Shown: positions 31,932-43,377, counted from the first letter of the stretch. The stretch: 64,000 bases of DNA from Naasia lichenicola (GCF_004801885.1 NZ_SSSM01000001.1:186001-250000); one strand, 5' to 3'. The notes: generated by a model from the letters alone, not told the origin. A program made the numbers and translations.

Positions 31932-33890
31932 ATGGGAATCCTCGAGACGATCCGCGGTCCCCGCGACCTGGATCGGCTGTCCCGGGACCAGCTCGTCGAG
32001 CTCGCCGCCGACGTGCGGAAGTTCCTCGTCGCCAACGTCTCCAAGACCGGTGGGCACCTCGGGCCCAACCTCGGCGTCGTCGAGCTGACCATCGCCATGC
32101 ATCGCGTCTTCGACTCGCCGAAGGACGCCATCGTCTTCGACACGGGGCATCAGTCCTACGTGCACAAGCTGCTCACGGGGCGCCAGGACTTCTCGGAGCT
32201 GCGGCAGAAGGACGGCCTCGCCGGATACCCGCAGCGCTCGGAGTCGGAGCACGACATCGTCGAGAGCTCCCATGCCTCCAGCTCGCTGTCCTGGGCAGAC
32301 GGGATCTCGCGCGCCTTCAGCCTCACCGGGCAGACCGATCGCCACGTCGTCGCCGTTGTGGGCGACGGGGCGCTGACCGGCGGGATGACCTGGGAGGCGC
32401 TGAACAACATCAGCGACGACAACAACCGCCGCCTGGTGATCATCGTCAACGACAACGGCCGCTCCTATGCGCCCACCATCGGCGGACTGGCGCGATTCCT
32501 CAACGACGTGCGGACGCGTCGCGCCTACCGGGACCTCTATCTCGGCTCGCGCAACCTGTTCAACCGGCTCGGTCGTCCGGGACGCGCCATCTACCGGGCG
32601 ACCCGGGGTGCGCTGCACGGATTCCTCAGCCGCTTCGCCGGCAACGAGGGCCTGTACTCCAACCTCGACATCAAGTACATCGGCCCGATCCACGGCCACG
32701 ACCTGGGCGCCCTCGAGGAGGCCCTCCGCCAGGCGAAGAACTACGAGCTGCCGGTGATCGTGCACGCGATCACCCAGAAGGGCCGCGGCTACGCGCCGGC
32801 CGTCAAGGACGTCGCCGATCAGTTCCATGCGGTCGGGCAGATCGATCCCGAGACCGGCGAGCCGATCGCATCGAAGAGCTCGGGGCCCGCCTGGACCTCC
32901 GTGTTCGCCGACGAGCTCGCGACGCTGGCGGACGACAATGAGCGGATCGTCGGCATCACGGCCGCCATGCTCCGTCCGACGGGCCTCAACAAGCTGGCCG
33001 AGCGGCACCCCGGCCGGGTCATCGACGTCGGCATCGCCGAGCAGCACGCCACCACGTCCGCCGCCGGCCTGGCCTTCGGCGGGATGCATCCCGTCGTCGC
33101 CATCTACGCCACGTTCATCAACCGCGCGTTCGATCAGGTGCTGATGGATGTCGCCCTGCACAAGGCGGGCGTCACCTTCGTGCTCGACCGCGCGGGTGTG
33201 ACGGGGCCAGACGGGGCCAGCCACCACGGGATGTGGGACCTCTCCATCCTGCAGGTCGTGCCCGGCATCCGGCTCGCCGCACCACGCGACGAGGCCCGGC
33301 TGCGCGAGGAGCTCGCCGAGGCCGTGCTGGTCGACGACGGGCCCACCGTCATCCGCTTCCCGCGCGGCTCCGTCGGGCCCGACGTGCCCGCTCTGCGCCG
33401 CACGGCGGATGGCGTCGACGTGCTGCGTGAGGGTCAGGTCAAGGACGTCCTGCTCGTCGCGGTCGGACCGTTCGCCTCCATGGCGCTCGAGGTGGCCGAC
33501 CGGCTCGAGGCTCAGGGGATCGGCGCCACCGTCGTCGATCCGCGCTGGGTCGTCCCCGTGCCCACGAGCATCATCGAGCTGGCGCGCGAGCACCGCATCG
33601 TCGCGTCGATGGAGGACGGCATCAAGGTCGGCGGGATCGGCACCCGCATCCGCCAGGACCTCCGCGCCGCCGGCGTGGACACCGCCCTCACCGAGCTCGG
33701 GCTGCCCGACGAGTTCCTCGAGCACGCGACGCGCGCCGAGATCTTCGAGCGTGTGGGCCTCACCCCTCAGCAGATCGCCCGCGACCTGGTGTCCCAGGTG
33801 CTCGGCACGAAGATCCCGATCGCCCGACCCCTGCCCGCGCGTGAGGCGCTGCAGGCCGACGACGAGTCGGATCCCGCCCGCCGCAGCTGA
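31932..33890 (+). CDS. dxs: 1-deoxy-D-xylulose-5-phosphate synthase
   Basis: 652 aa. Thiamine-diphosphate motif [16 protein letters not shown] starts near residue 142 and ends with the N in VNDN near residue 174. Other marks are the N-terminal [33 protein letters not shown], the transketolase Glu in [10 protein letters not shown] (near 365) and [15 protein letters not shown]. It makes the first precursor of the MEP isoprenoid pathway from pyruvate and glyceraldehyde 3-phosphate. TAGACT (31920-31925) ends 6 nt before the ATG, indicating a leaderless mRNA. Confidence 0.96.
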   Translation: MGILETIRGPRDLDRLSRDQLVELAADVRKFLVANVSKTGGHLGPNLGVVELTIAMHRVFDSPKDAIVFDTGHQSYVHKLLTGRQDFSELRQKDGLAGYPQRSESEHDIVESSHASSSLSWADGISRAFSLTGQTDRHVVAVVGDGALTGGMTWEALNNISDDNNRRLVIIVNDNGRSYAPTIGGLARFLNDVRTRRAYRDLYLGSRNLFNRLGRPGRAIYRATRGALHGFLSRFAGNEGLYSNLDIKYIGPIHGHDLGALEEALRQAKNYELPVIVHAITQKGRGYAPAVKDVADQFHAVGQIDPETGEPIASKSSGPAWTSVFADELATLADDNERIVGITAAMLRPTGLNKLAERHPGRVIDVGIAEQHATTSAAGLAFGGMHPVVAIYATFINRAFDQVLMDVALHKAGVTFVLDRAGVTGPDGASHHGMWDLSILQVVPGIRLAAPRDEARLREELAEAVLVDDGPTVIRFPRGSVGPDVPALRRTADGVDVLREGQVKDVLLVAVGPFASMALEVADRLEAQGIGATVVDPRWVVPVPTSIIELAREHRIVASMEDGIKVGGIGTRIRQDLRAAGVDTALTELGLPDEFLEHATRAEIFERVGLTPQQIARDLVSQVLGTKIPIARPLPAREALQADDESDPARRS

Positions 33891-33897
33891 CACTCGC

Positions 33898-33969
33898 CGC
33901 TATGGAAAGTAGCTACCCGCTACGGATACTTCCGCAGCGAGGAGCCACTTCCTACCGCGGGGAGCTCAG
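33898..33969 (+). repeat. 72-bp palindromic repeat, left copy
   Basis: Matches 37435-37506 at 63 of 72 positions with no gaps and in the same orientation. The stem here is partly decayed. It starts 5 nt after the dxs stop. Together the two copies bracket the AraC-hydrolase-MerR-reductase module. Confidence 0.85.
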
Positions 33970-34012
33970 TGTCAGTCGCAGCTCACGCCCATGGTGCACG
34001 TGAGCGTCCTGA

Positions 34013-34960
34013 CTACGCGGCGCTCTCACCTCGGCGCCACTCGGTCGGGGTGACCCCGTAGCGGCTGAGGAACTCCTTCGAGAAGTGAGCGTGGTCGGCG
34101 AACCAGCTGCGGTGCGCGATCTCCGACACGGTCGTCGTCGGCGGCTGCGAGCGCAGGAGCTCGGCGGCCTCGGTCAGTCGTCGCTCGCGAAGCCATCTCC
34201 GTAGGCGGAGTCCTCGACCGGCGAGGACCGCGTAGAGATGGCGCTCCGAGATCGAGCAGCGCGCCGCCACCTCCTCGGCGCTGAGGTCCGAGCGGCGGAA
34301 ATGCCGTTCGAGGTACTCGAGTATCAGCTCTGGAAGAGCGGAGAGGCGGACGTCGCCGTCGGCCTCGTCCATCAGACCGCCGGCGAGCTCGCGGAGCATC
34401 GCCAGCGTGGCCGAGCCGCTGAGCTCGCGCTGGTGCGGCGTCATCCGCGGCACCGCTCGGGACAGGCGTGCCAGGTACGTGGCCAGCAGTCCGCCGACGG
34501 GGTGGTGCAGCGGTATCTCGCGCGCCGTCAGCTCTCGGAGGGCTTGGGCGGAGAGGCCCACCGCCGCGCGCGGCGCGATCACCGAATGCCGCAGAGTGAC
34601 GCGATCGAAGGTGGTCACGAACGGTGACGTGCTCTCGTAGACCACGAGCGTGCCCGCACGCTGGCGCGCCACCCGGTCGTGCTGCGTCACCGTCGAGGTC
34701 CCCATCTCGAGCAGACTGATGACCACGGCGGGCTCCGTGTCGTCACGGACCAGGCGCGGCGTCCGATGCACCGAACCGCCGGTCGCGTCGGTGCTGAGCA
34801 GGGAGGCGCTTCCGAGATCGGTCCAGTTCGCGCGCACGCGCACCGTCTCGGACGGTCGCGGCTCCAGCATCAGCGGCACGCGCGAGGCCAGCATGTGCTG
34901 GCGGAGGAACTCGATGCGGTCTGTCGGCGGAAGATCGTCGATCTCGATGACGGCGGCCAT
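34013..34960 (-). CDS. AraC family transcriptional regulator
   Basis: 315 aa from the ATG at 34960. The N-terminal 190 residues resemble the AraC-binding-like (FeaR/NitR-type) sensor domain: RVRANWTDLGSASLLSTDATG, HRTPRLVRDDTEPAVVISLL and LVVYESTSPFVTTF. The C-terminal double helix-turn-helix spans about 215-312: DLSAEEVAARCSISERHLYA, LRRWLRERRLTEAAELLR and SEIAHRSWFADHAHFSKEF. It is divergent from the hydrolase gene at 35123 and likely controls it. TAGGTT (34968-34973, minus strand) ends 7 nt before the ATG, suggesting a leaderless start. Confidence 0.88.
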   Translation of the reverse strand: MAAVIEIDDLPPTDRIEFLRQHMLASRVPLMLEPRPSETVRVRANWTDLGSASLLSTDATGGSVHRTPRLVRDDTEPAVVISLLEMGTSTVTQHDRVARQRAGTLVVYESTSPFVTTFDRVTLRHSVIAPRAAVGLSAQALRELTAREIPLHHPVGGLLATYLARLSRAVPRMTPHQRELSGSATLAMLRELAGGLMDEADGDVRLSALPELILEYLERHFRRSDLSAEEVAARCSISERHLYAVLAGRGLRLRRWLRERRLTEAAELLRSQPPTTTVSEIAHRSWFADHAHFSKEFLSRYGVTPTEWRRGESAA

Positions 34961-35122
34961 GGCCTCGAACCTAGCGGTGGGGCCACACCGCCGGTAGGAC
35001 GCCGCCGGGCCGCAGGTACGCCACAGCACGTGCCGGTGCAGACAAGACAGAGGTGTCTCGCCGTCGTTAGCGTGCTCCCGACGGCGTCCGATCGGATGCC
35101 GCAGAGGCCAGGAGACCGACCC

Positions 35123-35980
35123 ATGGGAACGCTGACAGACCACGAGATCGCCGACATCGAACGTGCCAACGCCTCAGGGGTGACTCCCATCGTGTTCGTC
35201 CACGGCCTGTGGCTGCTGTCGAGCAGCTGGCAGAACTGGCGCGGCCTCGCCGAGGAGAAGGGCTATGCCACGATCGCGCCGAGCTGGCCCGACGATCCGG
35301 ATTCCGTGGAGGAGGCGAGAGCCGATCCCGAGGTCTTCGCCAACAAGATGGTGGCGCAGGTCACCGACCACTACCTCGAGGCGATCTCGCTGCTCACTCT
35401 CACGCCCGCTGTCATCGGTCATTCATTCGGCGGGCTGATCGCTCAGAAGATTGCCGGAGAGGGAGTATCCGCGGCGACGGTCGCCGTGGATCCGGCGCAG
35501 TTCAAGGGCGTGCTGCAGCTGCCGCTGTCATCGCTCAAGTCGGCCGCTCCGGTGCTCGGCAATCCGGCGAACCTCGGGCGAGCGGTCGCTCTGACCTTCG
35601 AGCAGTTCAACTACGGCTGGACCAGCAACCTCGACGAGGCCGAGGCGCGGCAGCTCTACGAGACCTACCACGTGGCGGCATCCGGGGTGCCGCTCTTCCA
35701 GGCGGCGACCGCCAACCTCAACCCGTTCTCGGAGACCCGCGTCGACACCAGGAATCCCGAGCGCGGTCCGCTCCTCATCCTCAACGGCGCCAACGACACC
35801 ACCGTTCCGCTGGTCGTCGCCCACGCGGCGTACAAGCTGCAGTCCAAGAACCCGGGCGTCACCGAGATCGTCGAGGTGCCGGGGCGCGGCCACTCGCTGA
35901 CGATCGACTCGGGCTGGCGCGAGGTGGCGGAGATCGCCGTCGACTTCGTGACACGCTTCGCCGCACCAGTGGCTGCCTGA
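35123..35980 (+). CDS. Alpha/beta hydrolase
   Basis: 285 aa from the ATG at 35123, with AGGAGA 7 nt upstream. The fold is clear: PIVFVHGLWLLSSSWQNW (oxyanion HG motif, near residue 25), nucleophile elbow GHSFGG (Ser near 104), acid in LNGANDTTVPL (near 223), and His in PGRGHSLTID (near 256). A Trp/Phe-rich cap is absent. The substrate is not known. It is transcribed divergently from the AraC regulator gene, a usual inducer-regulator layout. Confidence 0.87.
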   Translation: MGTLTDHEIADIERANASGVTPIVFVHGLWLLSSSWQNWRGLAEEKGYATIAPSWPDDPDSVEEARADPEVFANKMVAQVTDHYLEAISLLTLTPAVIGHSFGGLIAQKIAGEGVSAATVAVDPAQFKGVLQLPLSSLKSAAPVLGNPANLGRAVALTFEQFNYGWTSNLDEAEARQLYETYHVAASGVPLFQAATANLNPFSETRVDTRNPERGPLLILNGANDTTVPLVVAHAAYKLQSKNPGVTEIVEVPGRGHSLTIDSGWREVAEIAVDFVTRFAAPVAA

Positions 35981-36001
35981 GTCGGGCGCTGTTCCCTCAA
36001 G

Positions 36002-36032
36002 TTGACTTCGAGTGCGCTTCAAGTTCTAGCGT
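36002..36032 (+). promoter_or_regulatory. MerR-type promoter with 19-bp spacer
   Basis: A -35 box TTGACT (36002-36007) and a -10 box TAGCGT (36027-36032) are separated by 19 nt, the long spacing typical of MerR-controlled promoters. The spacer holds the imperfect palindrome GACTTCGAGTGCGCTTCAAGTTC. The -10 box ends 6 nt before the MerR ATG, so the transcript is probably leaderless and self-controlled. Confidence 0.7.
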
Positions 36033-36038
36033 GGGACC

Positions 36039-37420
<1,382 letters not shown>

Positions 37421-37434
37421 CCCGGGGCCGTCCG

Positions 37435-37506
37435 CGCTGGGAAAAGTGGCTCCCCGCTACGGACACTTCCGTAGCGGGGAGCCACTTTCTACCGCGGGGA
37501 GCTCAG
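37435..37506 (+). repeat. 72-bp palindromic repeat, right copy
   Basis: Contains a perfect 20-bp stem (37443-37462 with 37469-37488) around the 6-nt loop ACACTT, followed by CTACCGCGGGGAGCTCAG. It ends one base before the fadB stop codon region. Matches 33898-33969 at 63 of 72 positions. Confidence 0.9.
37443..37488. terminator. Two-way hairpin between aldo/keto reductase and fadB genes
   Basis: The perfect 20-bp stem described for the 72-bp repeat has AAA and TTT at its ends and lies between two convergent genes, so it can stop transcription in both directions. Confidence 0.6.
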
Positions 37507-37507
37507 G

Positions 37508-39703
37508 TCAGACGACGCCGGCGATGGGTGGGGTGTGGAAGGTTCCCCCGAACACGCGCTGGCTGGCGCCGGAGCGGTCGAGGTAGGGCGTCAGGCCGCC
37601 CATGTGGAACGGGTAGCCGGCGCCGAGGACCAGGCAGAGGTCGATGTCCTCCGCTGCCGAGACGACCCCGTCGTCGAGCATCCGCTTGACCTCGTCGGCC
37701 AGGCCGTCCTCGATCCGCACCTGCAGCTCTGCCGCCGTCTGCGGCTTCTCGTTGCCCTTGGAGTGCGAGGCGACGATCTTGAGGGCCGCCTTGTCGACGC
37801 CCTTGATGTTGCCCTTGCCGTCCTTCTCGTAGATCCGGCCGAGGTCGGCCAGCTCGTGAAGGCTCCGACTGTCGAAGAACCGGTCCGGGAAGGCGCTGTG
37901 GTGCGTGTCGAGCACGTGCGCGCCCACCTTGAGGCCCACGAGCTCGAGCAGCACGAACGGCGTCATCGGCAGGCCGAACGGCTTGACCGCCGCGTCGACC
38001 GTCTCGAACGACGTGCCGGTGTCGACGGCGTGCATCGCCTCACCGAGCACCTTGGCGAGGATCCGGTTGACCACGAAGCCGGGGGTGTCGCGGGTGATGA
38101 CCGCGTTCTTCTTCAGCTTGGCGGCGGTGACCATGGCGGTCGAGAGCGTCTCGTCGTTCGTCGCGGGCGTCTTGACGACCTCGATGAGCGGCATGACGGC
38201 GACGGGGTTGAAGAAGTGGAAGCCGACCAGGCGCTCCGGGTTCTTCAGCTTGGCGCCGATCTGCTCGACCGACAGCGACGAGGTGTTCGTGGCGAGCACG
38301 GCCTCGGGGGAGACGTAGTTCTCGATGTCGCCGAAGACCTCCTGCTTGACGCCGAGCTCCTCGAAGACGGCCTCGATGACCCAGTCGCAGTCGGCGAAGT
38401 CGGCACGGTTCGTGGTTCCGGTCAGCAGTGCGTTGAGCCGGTTGGCTTCGTCGCGCACGATCCGCCCCTTGGAGAGCAGGGTGGCGATCTCGCCGCGGAT
38501 GTAGTCGAGCCCCTTGTCGACGCGCGCCTGGTCGATGTCGGTGATGACGACGGGCACCTGCAGGCGGCGCAGGAAGAGGAGCGCGAACTGGCTGGCCATC
38601 AGGCCGGCGCCGATGACGCCCACCTTGGTGACAGGACGGGCGATCTTCTTGTCGGGGGCGCCGGCGGGGCGCTTGGCGCGCTTCTGAACCAGGTTGAAGG
38701 CGTAGATGCTCGCCTGGAACTGGTCGCCCGCGATGAGCTCGGCGAGCGCCTCGTCCTCGGCCGCGAAGCCCTCGGCCTTGGTCGCCCGCTTGGCTCCCGC
38801 CAGCAGTTCGAGCGCCTTGTAGGGCGACTTGGGCACGGTGCCGATCTTCGACTCGAGGCTCTTGCGGGCGATGCCGATGGCGATGTCCCACTTGGCGAGC
38901 CGCTCGAGCTTGCCGGGCTCGTTCGGCCGCTTCACCTTGATGGTGCCGGAGACGACCTGGTCGGCCCAGCGGATGGAGTCCTCGAGGAAGTTGATCGAGG
39001 AGAACATCGCGTCCGCGATGCCGAGCTCGAGGACGTCCTTCGCTTTGAGCATCCGGTTCTGCTTGAGCGGGTTCTCGATGACGACCTTGAGCGCGTTCTC
39101 GATCCCGATGAGGTTGGGCAGCAGGTAGGCGCCGCCCCAGCCGGGGATGAGGCCGAGGAAGACCTCGGGCAGCGCGAACGCCGGAACCGACGCGTCGACC
39201 GTGCGGTAGTCGGCGTTGAGGCCGATCTCGACCCCGCCGCCGAGCGCGAGCCCGTTGATGAAGACGAACGACGGCACGCCGAAGTCGGCCTGCTTGCCGA
39301 GCACGAAGTGGCCGAGCTGCGCCAGCTTCTTCGCGGCCGCCTGGGAGGGGATGTCGCTGACCTTCGACAGGTCGGCGCCCGCGGCGAGGATGAACGGCTT
39401 GCCGGTGGTCGCGACGGCGTGGATCTCGCCGCGTGCGGCGCGAGCGGTCAGCTCGTCGTAGACCCGACCCAGCTCGAGCAGGGTCACCGGCCCCAGGGTG
39501 TTGGGGCGCGTGTGGTCGCGGCCGTTGTCGAGGGTGACGAGGGCGAGGACCTTGCCGCCGGTCAGGGGGATGTCGCGCACGAAGGAGTGCGTGACGACCT
39601 CGTCGGCGGACATGGCCTCGAGCTCGCTGAAGTCGATCGTGGAGTAGTCGACGGGCTTCGCGTCGGACTTGGTGCTCTTCGAGCCGGTCTCGATGGTGCT
39701 CAC
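37508..39703 (-). CDS. fadB: Fatty acid oxidation complex subunit: enoyl-CoA hydratase / 3-hydroxyacyl-CoA dehydrogenase
   Basis: 731 aa from the GTG at 39703. The crotonase half (about residues 30-300) has the oxyanion motif around FILAAGADLSKV and FINGLALGGGVEIGLNADY, LPEVFLGLIPGWGGAYLLPNLIG. The dehydrogenase half has a Rossmann motif VGVIGAGLMASQFALLFLR (GxGxxA), the catalytic dyad region HFFNPVAVMPLIEVV and DTPGFVVNRILAKVLGEA. It performs the second and third steps of beta-oxidation. The start overlaps the thiolase stop (GTGA), so the pair is a coupled fadA-fadB operon. Confidence 0.94.
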   Translation of the reverse strand: MSTIETGSKSTKSDAKPVDYSTIDFSELEAMSADEVVTHSFVRDIPLTGGKVLALVTLDNGRDHTRPNTLGPVTLLELGRVYDELTARAARGEIHAVATTGKPFILAAGADLSKVSDIPSQAAAKKLAQLGHFVLGKQADFGVPSFVFINGLALGGGVEIGLNADYRTVDASVPAFALPEVFLGLIPGWGGAYLLPNLIGIENALKVVIENPLKQNRMLKAKDVLELGIADAMFSSINFLEDSIRWADQVVSGTIKVKRPNEPGKLERLAKWDIAIGIARKSLESKIGTVPKSPYKALELLAGAKRATKAEGFAAEDEALAELIAGDQFQASIYAFNLVQKRAKRPAGAPDKKIARPVTKVGVIGAGLMASQFALLFLRRLQVPVVITDIDQARVDKGLDYIRGEIATLLSKGRIVRDEANRLNALLTGTTNRADFADCDWVIEAVFEELGVKQEVFGDIENYVSPEAVLATNTSSLSVEQIGAKLKNPERLVGFHFFNPVAVMPLIEVVKTPATNDETLSTAMVTAAKLKKNAVITRDTPGFVVNRILAKVLGEAMHAVDTGTSFETVDAAVKPFGLPMTPFVLLELVGLKVGAHVLDTHHSAFPDRFFDSRSLHELADLGRIYEKDGKGNIKGVDKAALKIVASHSKGNEKPQTAAELQVRIEDGLADEVKRMLDDGVVSAAEDIDLCLVLGAGYPFHMGGLTPYLDRSGASQRVFGGTFHTPPIAGVV

Positions 39704-40971
39704 TTGGCTGCCCTGCTCTCTGCCGCACGGTCCTTGGAGAGCTGCTTCGACGCCTTGCCGAGCGCTCCCGATTCCCACTTCTTGCCGTTCCAGGCCGGGT
39801 TCTCCCAGATGACGCTTCCGCCCTGTCCGAGGCCGATGCACATGGCGGTCATGCCGTAGCGGACCTCCGGGTGCTCCTTGAACTGCGCGGCGAGCTGCAG
39901 CATCAGGCGCACGCCGGATGCCGCCAGGGGGTGGCCGATCGCGATCGCGCCGCCCCACTGGTTGACGCGGGGATCGTCGTCGTCGATGCCGAAGTGGTCG
40001 AGCAGCGACAGGACCTGGATGGCGAACGCCTCGTTGAGCTCGAAGAGCCCGATCTGGTCGATCGACATCCCGGCCTTCTTGAGGGCCTTCTCGGTCGCGG
40101 GGACCGGTCCGATTCCCATGATCTCGGGCTCGACGCCGGCGAAGGCGAAGCTGACGAGCTTCATCTTCGGGCTGAGGCCCAACTCCTTGGCCGCCGCAGC
40201 GCTGGCCATCAGCGAGACCGTGGCGCCGTCGGTGAGCGGAGACGCGTTGCCCGCGGTCACCCGGCCGTGCGGACGGAAGGGCGTGCGCAGGGTGGCGAGG
40301 CTCTCCATGGTGGTCTCAGGGCGCATGCCCTGGTCCTCGGTGGCGAGGCCCCAACCCTGCGGGCTGTTGATGGCGACCGGGATGAGGTCGGGCTGGATCT
40401 TGCCGTTCGCGTAGGCCTCGGCGGTCTTCTGCTGGCTGCGCATGGCGAAGTGGTCGGAGCGCTCCTTGGTGAGCGCGGGGAACCGGTCGTGGATCCGCTC
40501 GGCGGTGTTGCCCATGTTGAGGGCGTCGGCGCTCACGATGCGCTCCGAGAGGAAGCGCGGATTGGGGTCGGCCCCGAATCCCATCGGGTGGCGGCCCATG
40601 TGCTCGACGCCGCCGGCGATGGCGAGGTCGTAGGCGCCGAAGGCGATGGCGCCCGAGGTCGTCGTCACCGAGGTCATCGCTCCGGCGCACATCCGGTCGA
40701 TGGCGTAGCCCGGGACGGACTGGGGGAGTCCCGCGAGCAGCGCCGCGGTGCGGCCGAGGGTCAGTCCCTGGTCTCCGGTCTGGGTGGTCGCGGCGATCGC
40801 CACGTCGTCGATCCGGTCACCGGGCACCTGGGGGTTGCGCTCGAGCAGGCCCTTCATGGCCTTCACGATCAGATCGTCCGAGCGGGTGTTCCAGTAGATG
40901 CCCTTCTCGCCCGCCCGACCGAACGGGGTGCGGACCCCATCCACGAATACGACGTCATTGCCTTCGGCCAC
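39700..40971 (-). CDS. fadA: Acetyl-CoA C-acyltransferase (3-ketoacyl-CoA thiolase)
   Basis: 423 aa from the GTG at 40971, with AGGAGG 6 nt upstream. The nucleophile Cys is in AIDRMCAGAMTSV (near residue 90), the catalytic His in AIGHPLAASG (near 375), the second Cys in TAMCIGLGQGG (near 405), and the family NEAFA motif near 340. It cleaves 3-ketoacyl-CoA to acetyl-CoA and a shortened acyl-CoA, and forms the beta-oxidation complex with the overlapping fadB product. Confidence 0.95.
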   Translation of the reverse strand: MAEGNDVVFVDGVRTPFGRAGEKGIYWNTRSDDLIVKAMKGLLERNPQVPGDRIDDVAIAATTQTGDQGLTLGRTAALLAGLPQSVPGYAIDRMCAGAMTSVTTTSGAIAFGAYDLAIAGGVEHMGRHPMGFGADPNPRFLSERIVSADALNMGNTAERIHDRFPALTKERSDHFAMRSQQKTAEAYANGKIQPDLIPVAINSPQGWGLATEDQGMRPETTMESLATLRTPFRPHGRVTAGNASPLTDGATVSLMASAAAAKELGLSPKMKLVSFAFAGVEPEIMGIGPVPATEKALKKAGMSIDQIGLFELNEAFAIQVLSLLDHFGIDDDDPRVNQWGGAIAIGHPLAASGVRLMLQLAAQFKEHPEVRYGMTAMCIGLGQGGSVIWENPAWNGKKWESGALGKASKQLSKDRAAESRAAK

Positions 40972-41150
40972 TATGCCCTCCTGAATCCTTGCGAGTGCGC
41001 CCACCGACGCAGTCCGGATCTTCTGGATCCGCACTGTGCATCGTGCGCCCCGGGCGCGGCACGGGATCGTGCAGAGCGATGGGGGATCGGCGATGGGCCG
41101 CATCGATCCTACGAACAGCGCCTGACAGGAGCTGAATCCATTGAGCCAAC

Positions 41151-42548
41151 CTACGAAGCGGCGGGATCCTCGATCGGGATGGGTTGGCGAGCACTGACAA
41201 ACGAGTCGGCCACAGCGCCCGCGATCGCCTCCGCCTGCCAGGGACGTGCGCCGAGCTCGATCAGGGCGGCGCCGACGGTCTGCTCGTCCGCCGGAGCAGG
41301 CGGCGACCAGGCGACCCGGCGAAGCGTGTCGGGGGTGATCAGGTTCTCGACCGGCAGCTCGAGGTACTCGGCGATGGCCGTCACCGCGGCGCGGGCGTTC
41401 TTCAGTCGTCGGTCGGCGGCGGGGTTGCGATCCGCCCACGCGCGCGGCGGAGGCATCGAGTCACCGGGAACGCGCACCTGCGGCAGATCCTCCGATTCGA
41501 GGGCGCGGCTGACCGCGCCCCACCACCGATCGAGTTCGGAGCGACTCGCGCGGCCGGAGAAGTCGCGCATGGCGGCCAGCTCCCGCTTGCTGGATGGGAT
41601 GCTGCGCGCCACCGCGACCAGCGATGCGTCCGGCACGAGGCGCCCGGGCGCGACATCGAGGCTGCGGGCGAGCTCGTCGCGGCTCTGCCAGAGCTCCCGG
41701 GCCACGGCGAAGCCGCGGGCTCCCTTGACGCTGTGCAGACCGGAGAGGCGCCGCCACGGGTCGGTGCGCACGATCTTGAGCTCGCGGTGCCGGACCGCCT
41801 CGAACTCCTCTTCCGCGATCCGGGTCTTGCCCGTCTCGGTGAGCAGCTCGGCCATCTTGTCGCGCAGGTCGACCAGAAGCTCCACGTCGAGCGCCGCGTA
41901 CTTGAGCCACGACTCGGGCAGCGGCCGGGTGGACCAGTCGGCGGCCGAGTGCTCCTTGGCCAGGTGCAGCCCGAGCAGCTCCTCGACGACCGTGCCGAGC
42001 CCGACGCGGGGGATGCCCAGCAGACGTGCGGCCAGCTCCGTGTCGAAGATCCGCTCGGGATCGAGGCCGACCTCGCGCAGGCAGGTGAGGTCCTGGCTGG
42101 CGGCGTGGATGATCCACTCCTCGTGCTGAATCGCGGCGGCGAGGTCGCTGAAGTCGCCGATGGCCGGAGGATCGAAGAGGAAGGTGCCTGCGCCGCGACG
42201 GAATACCTGGATCAGATACGCGCGCTGCGAGTAGCGGAAGCCGCTGGCCCGTTCGGCGTCCACCGCGACGGGGCCGTGGCCGCCGGCGATCGCGGCGACC
42301 GCCGCGAGGTAGGCCTCACGGGTGTCCGTGACCACGGGGCGCTCGGCGAGTGTCGCCTCAGGCAGGGGAGCGGGTGGCGGCTCGGGTGCGGGCGATGCAG
42401 GCGCGCCATGAGTGGATGCCCCATCGGAGTGCGCGGCGTCGAGGTCTGCGCTCCGTGCGTCTGCGCTATCGGCGTCTGCGCTATCGGTGTCTGGGCTCTC
42501 GACATCTGCGGCGCCCGCTGCAGCGAGACTGGAGGTCGGGTCAGCCAC
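41151..42548 (-). CDS. rnd: HRDC domain-containing RNase D-like 3'-5' exonuclease
   Basis: 465 aa from the GTG at 42548. The N-terminal 70 residues are low-complexity and acidic, with a repeated S-A-D unit. The DEDD exonuclease domain (about 75-270) has VAVDAERASGFRY (motif I), HAASQDLTCL (motif II) and YAALDVELLVDLR (motif III). An HRDC domain follows (about 285-360: LWQSRDELARSLDVAPGRLV). It trims RNA 3' ends. The start overlaps the DUF3000 stop by 8 nt, so the two are translated together. Confidence 0.9.
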   Translation of the reverse strand: MADPTSSLAAAGAADVESPDTDSADADSADARSADLDAAHSDGASTHGAPASPAPEPPPAPLPEATLAERPVVTDTREAYLAAVAAIAGGHGPVAVDAERASGFRYSQRAYLIQVFRRGAGTFLFDPPAIGDFSDLAAAIQHEEWIIHAASQDLTCLREVGLDPERIFDTELAARLLGIPRVGLGTVVEELLGLHLAKEHSAADWSTRPLPESWLKYAALDVELLVDLRDKMAELLTETGKTRIAEEEFEAVRHRELKIVRTDPWRRLSGLHSVKGARGFAVARELWQSRDELARSLDVAPGRLVPDASLVAVARSIPSSKRELAAMRDFSGRASRSELDRWWGAVSRALESEDLPQVRVPGDSMPPPRAWADRNPAADRRLKNARAAVTAIAEYLELPVENLITPDTLRRVAWSPPAPADEQTVGAALIELGARPWQAEAIAGAVADSFVSARQPIPIEDPAAS

Positions 42549-43134
42549 GCCCAGCTCGTCGTGCAGATAGCAAAGTCACTCCCTCGGCCGCAGGCGGAAG
42601 GCCCGCGAGCATGCATACCAACTCGCACCAGCCTTCCACATGCGCGGAGACATCGGCCTCGAGGGGAGTCCACGACGCCCGCAGCTCGATCTTGGCGCCG
42701 TCGCCCTGGCGGGCCAGCTCGCCGAAGCCGGTGGAGATGATCTTGGTGGCCGTGCCGGATGCCGACTCGTACTGCGCGCCGCGCTGGTCGAGCGCGTCCG
42801 TCAGCCACGACCAGGTGACCTCGGCGAGGAAGGGGTCGAGGCCGATCTCGGTCTCGAGGGGTGCCTGCGCGAAGCAGACGATGCGGAAGGCGCCGCCCCA
42901 CGCCTCGGGCTCGTCCTCGTCGTAGAGCAGCACGAGGCGGCCGGTGCCGAGGTCGGACTCGGCGCCGTGCGGGGCCGGGTTCACGTCGGCTGCGAGGGCC
43001 ACGGACCAGGGCGCGAGGCCGGTGGGGGCGGGAATGCGGTCGATGACGAGGTCCGCGCGGAGGCGGGCGTTCTCGATGGACGCCAGTGCGGTCTGGAACT
43101 CGGCCGGCGGCGTGCTGTCCTTGACGGTGGCCAC
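42541..43134 (-). CDS. DUF3000 family protein
   Basis: 197 aa from the GTG at 43134. Conserved blocks include DLVIDRIPAPTGLAPWSVAL, TGRLVLLYDEDEPEAWGGAF, FLAEVTWSWLTDALDQRGA and SWTPLEADVSAHVEGWCELV. Conserved in actinobacteria beside RNase D; function unknown. TAGTCT (43141-43146, minus strand) ends 6 nt before the GTG, so the DUF3000-rnd mRNA is probably leaderless. Confidence 0.9.
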   Translation of the reverse strand: MATVKDSTPPAEFQTALASIENARLRADLVIDRIPAPTGLAPWSVALAADVNPAPHGAESDLGTGRLVLLYDEDEPEAWGGAFRIVCFAQAPLETEIGLDPFLAEVTWSWLTDALDQRGAQYESASGTATKIISTGFGELARQGDGAKIELRASWTPLEADVSAHVEGWCELVCMLAGLPPAAEGVTLLSARRAGRG

Positions 43135-43377
43135 ACGACGAGACTAAAGCAGGCGGGCTGTGTCGGGGCGGAAGATACCACGGTGCGTCACGTCTTCGCG
43201 AAGTCCCCATGATGGGGGCAGAGCGCAGATCCGTCGCCCGCGATGGCCGCCCGAGTCACGGGCCTCATCGTCACGGGTCGGGCGAGCGCTCGGGCGTCGG
43301 TCAGCGAGGAATCGTCAGCCGTTTGATAGCTTGTGGCGCGATCCCGATTCTCGGGCGGAGACCCGGAGACGATGGGC

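Noticed and set aside
43188-43377. Minus-strand small frame ending with GSALCPHHGDFAKT between DUF3000 and the hydrolase gene
   Set aside because: There is a tempting Cys/His pattern, but no ribosome site or -10 box at any start, and the frame continues antisense into the hydrolase gene. It cannot be supported.
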